From Clarkia xantiana subsp. parviflora (taxonomy: Eukaryota; Streptophyta; Magnoliopsida; Myrtales; Onagraceae), in contig JAPTYO010000005.1 in the NCBI GenBank assembly GCA_036873135.1, positions 17,442,666-17,506,665 of the forward strand: a DNA stretch of 64,000 nucleotides, written 5' to 3'. Below are positions 55,792 to 64,000 of this stretch, piece after piece; position 1 is the stretch's first letter, and each line of letters opens with the position of its first letter. Below the pieces are notes generated by a model. It was not told the DNA's origin. It did no database searches and saw nothing but the letters and a program-made list of their open reading frames with translations. Position numbers and translations under genes: made by a program.

Positions 55792-58700
55792 CATATCGAA
55801 GTGGCTCCGCCCCGCCCGGCGGAATCAATACGAACCCCGCACCTGATCCGTCTGAGCTTGAGGAGCCATCTGTTTACAACTCCCAGGTGTTCTCCTTATT
55901 CGGCTGTTCCGACTGCCCTGCCGTCGGGACCTCTTCAGTATTCCCGGTGGTTGCCCCCTCTACTGTTTCCGTTGCTTCAGGATCGGGAATAGTAGATTCA
56001 ACTATAAAGTCGGCCAATGCCTGCCCTTTGATAGCTGTTCTTGGAGCGAAATGAATTCGAAACTCGCTAAGTTCCACGGCCCACTTTACTAGTCTCCCCG
56101 ACACGTCGGGCCGGTTCAAGAAGTGTTTCAATGGCTGATCAGTCAACACCGTAATTTCATGCGCATGGAAGTAGGGCCGTAACTTTCGAGCAGTAATAAT
56201 CAACGCAAAGAGGTACTTCTCAATCGGAGGATAATTCATTTCACTCTTGGCAAACGCCTTGCTTACATAATAGACAGGAATCTGATTGCCCTCGACAGCT
56301 TTAACTAGAACAGAGCTTATTGCAAATGAAGAAATGGCCAAATAAAGATAGAGCGGCTCGCCTGGAGCTGGCTTCGCAAGTGGCGGGAGGTCGCGGAGAT
56401 GTTGTTTGAGCGCTTGGAACGCCTCCTCACATTCAGCAGTCCATTCGAACTGTCGGTTGGCTTTTAACACATTGAAAAATGGCATCGACCGGTCGCTGGC
56501 CTTGGATAGGAAGCGATTCATCGAAGCCAGCCGACCGTTCAACACTTGCACCTCCCTATGGTTGGTCGGGGACTGCATCTCTTCTATCGCCCTTAGTTTC
56601 TCGGGATTCACCTCGATCCCCCTCTGGCTCACCATGAAGCCTAAGAACTTCCCGGAATGGACTCCGAAAGCACATTTGGCTGGATTCAGGCGGACCTGGT
56701 GGAGCTTCATCCTCTCGAAGGTCATTGCCAAGTTGCCCACGTGGTCTGATGCCCGTCGGGACTTCACCAGCATGTCATCTACATAGGCTTCCATGGTACT
56801 CCCAATCATGTCCCCGAACAGCTTGTTCACCATTCTCTGGTATGTCGCCCCCGCATTCACCAGGCCGAATGGCATGACGTCGTACTGGAAGATTTCACTG
56901 TCAGCATAAAAGGCAGTATGTGGGGCATCCTTTTTCGCCATCTTTATCTGGTTATAACCAGAATAAGCATCCATAAAGCTTAGCAGCTCATGCCCCGATG
57001 TAGCGTCCACCAGTTGGTCGATCCGAGGGAGTGGATAACAGTCCTTCGGGCAGGCCTTGTTTAAGTCGCGGAAGTCGACACACATTCGCCACTTCCCGTT
57101 GCTCTTCCTCACTAGTACTGGGTTGGCTACCCAGGTTTGGAATCGGATCTCCCTGATGAATCCGGCGTCAAGCAGCCTGCCAACCTCCTGCTGGATTGCA
57201 ATCCTCTTGTCTGTTCCCATCGGACGTCTCTTCTGTGCGATCGGCTTGATCGTGGGGTCGATATTTAATTCATGCTCGATCACATCACGACTGATCCCTG
57301 GCATGTCACTTGGAGACCAGGCAAATAACTCCTTGAATTCTTTCAACAGGGTGGTCAACTCCTGGGCTTTTTCCTCGGATAGGGCGGATCCGATCTTCAC
57401 CCTCCTCTCGGGCCCATCTATCTCAACTTCTTTTAGGTCCTCCATGGGGGCGGGACGTCCAAACTCCTCTCGAGGATCAGTGTCTGTCTGGAGCACCGAC
57501 ATAGCCTCCTTCCTTGATCTCCTGGTGGCGTTGACGTAGCATCGTCTCGACGCCACCTGATCGCCTTTCACTTCGCCGACCCCGTTCTCAGTCGGGAACT
57601 TCAGTTTCTGATGGACAGTCGAGGCTACTGCCATCAGTGGGTTGATAGTGGTTCTTCCAATGATCGCATTGTACGTCCCTGTGGATTCGACCACCACGAA
57701 CTCCACATCTCTCTTCTCCATCTTCCAGCCACTGCCGAACCATACGGGCAACGTAATGACCCCCAATGGATAAGAGGTTGTGCCGCAAAATCCTACCATC
57801 GGGAAGTTAACCTCCCGCAAATCTTTCTTCTTCTTCCACATCTGCTCCAAGGCGTCGGAGGAGCTTCCTCCATCAATAAGGATTCTCTTCACTTCGAATC
57901 CCCCTACATCCAATGTTACTACGAGGGCATCCTCGTGGGGGGTCTCTACTCCTTCCAGATCCTTCGCCGAGAAGGTGATCTCCATCTCCTCCTTTGGGGT
58001 CCACGACCGGGACCTTTTTCCCAAAACCACCGCCACTGGCACTTGGTTGGCATAACGCTCTCGAGAAGACGATGTGTCCCCTCCTGCAGCGAACCCTCCA
58101 TGGATCACATTAATAACCCTCTTCTGTCGGGACCCTGATGGGCCCTCCGAAGGCTCTGTGGCGGACCTCCTCTTCCTTGGGGACCTCGACCGAGATTTGG
58201 ACCTTGACCGAGATCGGGAACGGGGCTTGCAGCGCGAGTCTTCCACGAACTCCTTCAGCTTACCCCTCTGGATAAGCTTCTCTATTTCCTTCTTCAGCTC
58301 CCGACACTAGTCAGTGTCGTGACCAGGGGCCCGATGAAATCGGCAGTAACGGTCGGTGCGGGAGCCCAACTTTTCTCCTTCCTTCTTCTTGGGGAAACGA
58401 GCGAGGCCTTGCTTCTCCATTACCGCCAAGACCTCTTTCAAAGGCCTGTTGAGAGGGGTAAACTCCTCCTTCTGACTGTCCCTCCTGCTCGGACGCCTAT
58501 CCTCCCTCCGATCAGGGCGTCCGCGACTCCGACTGCCCTCGGAGCTAATTTTTTTGTGCCGGTTATCCGATGGTTTGAACAACTGCTTTCCTTCGCGCCC
58601 CTTAGGAGGAGCCAGCTCTCCGGCAGCGATCTTCGACTCTTGGACGTCGATTTGCTGTTTTACCCTCGCCTGAAGCGCCTCCATGTTCCAGACGCTTTTG

Positions 58701-59668
58701 GCCGCGACGCTGTGGAGTAAGTCGGAGCCGTAGGGAGGATTGAGGTTATTTATGAAGGAGCGGATGGCCTCGCCCTCCGATATCTCCTCGTCCAGCTCGG
58801 TCATACCAGCCGTGTAACGCTGGTAGTATTGAGCCAGCGATTCGTCAGGCCTCTGGACCACCTCATGCAGGGTCCGAACACTCTTCAGCAGCCGTCGACG
58901 CCCTTGGTACTGGGCGATGAATCGTTGGTGCATATCCTTCCAACAGGTTATACATCCAGTGGGCAGACTGTAGAACCATGTCATCGCCTTTTCTCCCAAG
59001 GTACTCGGGAACAACGCACAGATAACATCCTCATCAGGGGTCCTGCCCATGCATGCTGTCAGGTGCTTCTGCACGTGGCGAACCGGGTCCGCGACCCCGT
59101 CGTACTCGTCTATCTTCGGGATACCCAAGCCTGGAGGGGCCAAGGTATGGATCAATCTGGGAACGAAAGGATGGGTCTCCTGACTCCCCAATTCCGACAT
59201 CATGGGCTTCTGATCTCCCATGCAGATACCCACAATCTTTACTACCTGGTCGGCAGTGAGGGGACCATTCAAGGGGATAGTCCTTTGTTGTACGGGCCCT
59301 GGTCCATCGACCACAAAATTCTCCGTTGGTGCTGGATTGGGAGGCATGGGTTGTTCCCTCAACGGAGGGGGTGGCGGCAGGTTATCGTCCATCTGCCTCC
59401 TGGGAGCATCTCGCCGCGGAGGGAGCGGCGGTAGATCGGCCTGCCTTCTAGCAGCTTCTCTCCGGTCTAGGAGGGCCTCCATGGCCTCCATAAATAGGGG
59501 CATGGCCTCTGCCACTACCCTGGCCAGCTCCGGATTCTGGGAAGGTGCTTCGTTCCGGCGAGTGCTGTCACCCTCATCTCTCAGATCCTGATGTTGGGCA
59601 GCGTCCTCGGGGGGATTGCTGGTGGCCGGTGTCTGCTTGCCTGAACGCTGCGGTCTGTTGCCAGCCAT
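55792..59668 (-). pseudogene. Gag-pro-pol, proximal part, family C (E6)
   Basis: Frame from ATG 59668 (MAGNRPQRSG). TAG at 58309-58307 falls inside the Gag zinc knuckle, one residue before its last Cys. The same frame continues to TAA at 55876-55874, where the Tyr of the aRH motif (YTDGSS) is replaced, and then to the E5 insertion. Parts: Gag with capsid (58600-59000), RS-rich tail (about 58180-58240), protease DGGSS near 57865, RT with YVDD near 56780, gypsy RNase H to about 56000, start of aRH. The RS tail, VIHGG linker and domain order match family A, but residues differ widely. The E2 stop positions are sense here. Confidence 0.93.
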
Positions 59669-59717
59669 GATAGGGAATCAGAGGGAAGCAAACTTACTTT
59701 TGGGCTTTTGTGTTGCC

Positions 59718-59736
59718 TTCCCACAGACGGCGCCAA
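59718..59736 (-). other. Primer binding site of E6
   Basis: TTGGCGCCGTCTGTGGGAA on the minus strand next to the LTR, identical to family A. Confidence 0.75.
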
Positions 59737-60387
59737 TGTTGGATCACGGTGGAACTCCGGTACGGACTTGGACGGCAATCCTTGTTCTTTTTGCTCCACG
59801 CAATCCTGCAAGAGGGGAGTAGAGGGCAGTGGCCCAGAATCCCTCTCCGATGCTTAACGTAAGTATGGCAGTCAACAGAGCAAGCAAGCAGTATTTGTGT
59901 ATGTGTAAAACGTAACCCTAATCTGGAATAACTTCCCTCCTTTTATAGAGGAAAGGCTATCCCAGTTACCTGATTAGGCGGTTGGATCGTGATCCACTAT
60001 CCCACGTATCTCGCCATATATCTTGCCCTGTATCTTGTACAGTTATTCGTATCCCACATATCTCGCCCATTATATCATTACTGTGATCGTGGCGAGATTT
60101 CCGGGATTGTATTCTTACTGGCGAGTCTCGATCATTATCGGAGGCTCCCAGGTTGCATCGTTGAGGATTCGGAATCGGGGAGTGGCGTCAACTCCCATAT
60201 CGGGACCGACTTCGTCCAGGTCCGATATCTTCGGGGTTCTCATCTATCGGAGCCATACTTACTCGGGGCCCTTCGATGTCGGGGCCTCCTTCTGTCGGAG
60301 CCCTTAGCCTTCTAGCAGCCCAGCTCCTAGCCCAACGGGCCTAGTCGCCGTCTGCCAATCGTTAACGGCCTCTGTCGGGGCCCATCA
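59737..60387 (-). repeat. 5' LTR of E6
   Basis: 651 bp, identical to 38715-39365 except for one visible C/T difference near position 50. It is followed by GTGAC. Confidence 0.96.
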
Positions 60388-60392
60388 GTGAC

Positions 60393-60430
60393 CAGATTCG
60401 ACGCCCACCAAGAGCGTATCTTTGGTCTAA
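60393..60430. repeat. Remnant of the E4 tandem repeats right of E6
   Basis: CGACGCCCACCAAGAGCGTA and TCTTTGGTCTAAC continue the array broken at 38714. Confidence 0.85.
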
Positions 60431-60564
60431 CAGTACCATACATACCATTTAAAGGGTATCAGAAGAGATCATCGCACCATACTGAGAAGGATCCCATGAG
60501 AAAGTAATTTCAAAGTAAAGTGATATGAAGAACACATAATGTTTTTTCTTGATGAAATAGCAGG

Positions 60565-60810
60565 TATGGCATGAAGGAAAACACGAAAGAAGGATAAGTA
60601 AAGGAAACACACCAAGAGAAGAGTCCATAATCAATGGGGTATATACAAAAGCATGAGAAGTACCAATGTAAAGCCAAGTGAACCACATATGGCATGAAGG
60701 AAAACACGAAAGAAGGATAAGTAAAGGAAACACACCAAGAGAAGAGTCCATAATCAAAGGGGTATATACAAAAGCATGAGAAGTACCAATGTAAAGCCAA
60801 GTGAACCACA
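60565..60810. repeat. 123-bp tandem duplication in E4
   Basis: 60565-60687 and 60688-60810 are near-identical copies (one visible mismatch, AATGG against AAAGG). E5 has only one copy of the matching region. It lies downstream of the antisense gene stop. Confidence 0.88.
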
Positions 60811-60937
60811 TAGTCAACAGCACAATACGACAAAGGAAAGCAACACCAAACCCCATAACAATCCCAAAAGATACTCAACCCATCAAAGGGGAGAAAGAGT
60901 ATGGTTATATATACAAAGATAGCAATATGTGGAAACA

Positions 60938-63329
60938 TCAATCAGAGCCTTCGGGAGAGTCACCCTGACCCCCTGAGGCTGAACCACCGGCAGAGATGGA
61001 TGAAGAGGAGGAGTCTGAAGTATCGATGTCAACAGGTGTAGCATCCACCTGTGCAGGGGCAGGCTTGTCTGCAACAGCAGCCTGACCCCTAAGGACAACC
61101 ATGTAACCAGTAGCGTATGGCCCAAAATCACCAAGGTCGCCAACTGGAAAATGAGGATCAATGCGGAAAATATGATCAACCAGATACTCACCAAACTGGT
61201 TCATCTCCTGAGTGAGCCGCACGCTATAGTCAGCAGTGAAGGCAGAGGAAGCCTTGTACTCAGACACTGCGACAGTCCTCTCCTCTGCCCGGCACCTAGC
61301 CTCCAACTTCCGCAACTCCTCAGAATGGAGTGAAGATGCAACCTCAGCCTCCCGGCGTAAGCTACCTACGGTAGTCTCAAGTAAGGACACTTGGTCCCTG
61401 AGCTCCTGCATCTTCAGATCAGATAAGCGCGCCTTCTCAGCAGCAGTGGCGAGCTCCGCCTTCAGGGAGACCTGACTGTCCTCAAGGGTCTTCTTCTCGT
61501 CAGATAGCTCGAGCACGAGTGATGACATGTTCACCATGTCAGACATACCCTGATAATTTAAACAAGGGATGTGTAACCGAAAAACCAACCACATAAAAGT
61601 ATAAAGAAGAAAGCAAGGAACAACTCACAGGCGCATAACGAGAGAGTACACCCTGAACGAAACGCCGAGTCTCCCCAGGAGACTTAGGCTGAGCAGCACG
61701 ATCGCCAGGAGGGATGGCACCGCGAAGTACACGGATGCCAACCTCAGGAGTCCGCAAAGAGGAGCTGCTATCAAGGTGGAACTCCTTCAAGCCAGCGAAA
61801 GGAGTCCACTCAGACCCAACGACATCCTCGTCAGTAAGACGTGCGAAGTCCTTCCGACTCAAAGCCGGAGGCCCACCTATAAAAACGAAGCAAGTCAAAG
61901 GAAAATATAAACATAGAAGAATCAGTAACAAGGTAGAGATCAAACCTGATGACCGTGCCCTCGGCTGGGGGGCAGGGGAACCACCACCAACAGGTCGCTT
62001 CCCTTTATCAGTATGGGAAGGCGCCTCTTCGACCACCATCTCTTTATCGCGAGACAGGGTCGGGGGACGAGCAACAGGCGAAGGAGGATCCGCAGCTTTC
62101 TTCCTCTTGACAGCCGAGGCCCCGGCCTCAGAGTCAGATCTCCGAGACTTGGACTTAGAAGGTCCAGAGTCTTTGCCTACGGAGACAACCCTCTCGGTCA
62201 CCAAGGGAGAGCGCCCTAGCAATGCAAGAAAAACAAGATAAGGAAAACACAAGTATACCATAAAGAAGCAAACAGGAGGAAGTATACCAAAGGCCCCAGC
62301 CTTCTTCCCAAGCATGGGGGATTTCTTCAGAGTAGAGCTAGAAGGAGCCTTCCTCTTGCTCAGGTCGACCGGTGCTCCCTGCACGTTATAGGTTTTTCCG
62401 TGAAACCAACCTACAAAGGAAGAGCAGAAAGTAAATAAAGATGAGAAGACTAAGTAACATACCGAACCCCTGGAGTCAGGAGTCAAACTGATCCCTGCCT
62501 CGTAAAGATCCGTCTCAGTCACTAAGGACACGGGGCAGTATGACCGAGTCCTGTTGCTCTCATGAATGATCTTCATAGTCTCTAAATCAACTGAAGAGAA
62601 CTCCCCGAAAGCAGGCCAACCATCCGACCGATCCTCATTCAAGACCGACCAAGTGACGTATTGATCCGTGATGAAGAAAAATGCTTGGCCCAGTGACTGG
62701 CCGAGTTGTCACTCCGGGCCACGAAGCGAAGAGAGGTATCCCACTTGACCCCACTCAACCCGAAGTCAGCAAATCGGGAATCCTTGAAGGTCGGATGGCG
62801 AGTTACAAAACTCGCAAAGCCTACCTTCGTCTGATATTGGAACCGGTAGAAGCATCGGAACAGAACTAGGGAGTACTTCCAGGAGTACCAGTGGCACAAC
62901 ACCCGGAAGCCCACCCAGAGGCGGAGGGCACTAGGAGCAAGGTTCACAGGAGAAATCCTGAAAAACCTACTCAACTCTACGATGTAATCGCAGTAAGGCA
63001 GCCTCAACCCAAATCGAATCTGGGAGGGGTAAACGACGACCTTCCCCCTAGGGGGCTCCGTCACCGTCTCGCGGGTATTCCCCAAGGAAGGGAGGAAAGG
63101 ATATAGAGGCTCATCTAAGGGACAGATATCTCCTAAGGTAACGTGCTCATTGTAATCAGACCTAGTCAAGTGGTTCTCCGACAGAGCAGCGAGACCTAAA
63201 TCAAAGGTAGCAGGAAATCCCAAAGTCCGAATCAAGTTTCGACTAACACCCCAGCTTAGATCGCAACACTAAGCTAATGATAGGAAAGGAAGTAATGCGG
63301 CAAAAAGAAGAGCAAAAGAACTCACTCAT
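60938..63329 (-). pseudogene. Spliced antisense-ORF gene of family B (E4, frameshift)
   Basis: Same gene as 47638-50034 of E5. The start ATGAGTGAG is at 63329-63321, exon 2 begins near 63240 (after the GTGTTAG acceptor) and the stop is at 60940-60938. The conserved block (GLRLPYC, APSALRLWVGF, SLVLFRCFYRF) is present. One base is missing near 62672 compared with E5, which breaks exon 2 after KHF. The same intron signals as in E5 recur. The last exon (about 61555-60938) is open and probably coiled coil. Protein identity with E5 is high across most of the length. Confidence 0.7.
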
Positions 63330-64000
63330 CCTTCGGAGGATGTAACGCCTCTGTAGAGTCTGTGTGCGGGGACACCACCAGGAATACAGTACCTGCCACG
63401 ACATGACAAATATCAAGACAAGAAAATTTCTGAAAAACCGGAAGTACTCCGGCACTCGACCAACGACAACAACCAAAGATTCGAAGATACCCAACAAAGA
63501 TAACAAACATGAACCAAGGACACCACGACAACCAAATCGAACAATTTTGTCCGAACCTAAAGTCGGTTTTCGGGCAAAATTACCATTACACCCTCCAACG
63601 GAAATCAACACACAAATGGCGACACAACATCAAATTCAAAACGGGGATAGTTTAATCGGACAAGAAACTATCTCCGGACGACCGGCCAAATTTTTTCCCC
63701 AAATCCACAACTATCTACGGCTATCCACGGCAATCCCACATTCAATCAAGTATCGGCGATCAAATATCGGCAATCAAGTATCGGCAATCAAGTATCGACA
63801 ATTCAAAAATCAACATTTTGCACGATAACGAAAGGGGAAAGAATGGACCTTCGGAAAACCCGACCCGATGTGATAAACGGGTCCGGAATTCAAAACTTGA
63901 TGTTGGCCGGAATCAGCCCCTCGCCGGAGCCCCAACTTTGTCGTCGCCGGAGTCGATTTCAGTCGCCCCACCGTCGCCGGAAACCAGGCCCCTCCGTCGC
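63330..64000. other. Upstream region of the E4 antisense gene
   Basis: Matches 46970-47637 of E5 in inverted orientation, including a 14-bp repeat run (ATCAAGTATCGGCA, about 63735-63800). No gene is supported. The 3' LTR of E4 should lie a few hundred to about a thousand bases beyond the window. Confidence 0.65.

Larger units (their letters stand above)
38715..60387 (-). mobile_element. E6: family C LTR retrotransposon, hosting E5
   Basis: LTRs of 651 bp at 38715-39365 and 59737-60387, flanked by exact GTGAC at 38710-38714 and 60388-60392. Own sequence is about 11.0 kb after removing E5. On the minus strand: LTR, PBS, gag-pro-pol (59668 to 43478, split by E5), 49-bp tandem repeats, antisense spliced gene (40001-42751, plus), PPT, LTR. 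I see only one base difference between the LTRs. It lies in the 103-bp repeats of E4. Confidence 0.96.
22008..64000 (+). mobile_element. E4: family B non-autonomous LTR retrotransposon, hosting E3, E6 and E5
   Basis: This element starts with its 5' LTR (22008-22667) and runs past the right edge. Its own sequence is 22008-25862, 37433-38714 and 60393-64000; the rest is later insertions flanked by GCGGA and GTGAC duplications. Joined across them, the order is LTR, PBS, gag, protease, second gag half, tandem repeats, then an antisense gene on the minus strand. That is the same order as in E5, its relative at 45145-55786. RT, RNase H and integrase are absent from both copies. The 3' LTR lies outside the window. 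Confidence 0.92.

Overview
The window looks like repeat-rich nuclear DNA from a flowering plant. Almost all of it is LTR retrotransposon of the Ty3/gypsy Tat (Ogre/Retand) type. The evidence is a polyprotein with protease, RT, a gypsy RNase H, a second RNase H of the aRH kind and an integrase without a chromodomain. I see no host protein gene, tRNA or rRNA. The species cannot be named from the sequence.

Layout. 1-3282: right-hand (5') part of a minus-strand family A element (E1), cut by the window edge. 3283-7009: AT-rich flank holding a Mutator-like non-autonomous transposon (5160-6224) and a small fold-back MITE (6421-6576). 7010-18409: complete minus-strand family A element (E2), TSD CTGGA. 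18410-22007: flank with two head-to-head LTR fragments (family D), one split by a solo LTR (19447-21280, TSD ATCAC). 22008 to beyond 64000: plus-strand family B element (E4), split by two later insertions. The first is family A element E3 (25863-37427, TSD GCGGA). The second is family C element E6 (38715-60387, minus, TSD GTGAC), which is itself split in its pol gene by a second family B element, E5 (45145-55786, minus, TSD CAATG). The nesting is therefore three deep, and every junction is supported by a 5-bp duplication.

How the parts work together. Families A and C are structurally complete: LTR, PBS, one long gag-pro-pol frame, a tandem-repeat block, a spliced gene on the opposite strand, PPT and LTR. 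Every gag-pol copy read in full has a few nonsense codons or indels; E1 shows none in the part inside the window. Family B has LTRs, PBS, gag and protease but no RT, RNase H or integrase. After the protease it carries a second copy of the C-terminal half of gag, including a second zinc knuckle. It must depend on another element for reverse transcription and integration, yet it keeps the antisense gene.

Most interesting points: (1) family B, a TR-GAG-like non-autonomous element with gag-PR-gag' architecture in two independent copies; (2) a multi-exon antisense gene with its own TATA box, shared by A, B and C; (3) unrelated tandem repeats at the same place, the convergent gap, in all three families; (4) an LTR-age paradox, since E5 lies inside E6 but its LTR pair is more diverged; (5) an array of palindromes in the family B LTR; (6) an RS-rich tail next to the Gag zinc knuckle in A and C.
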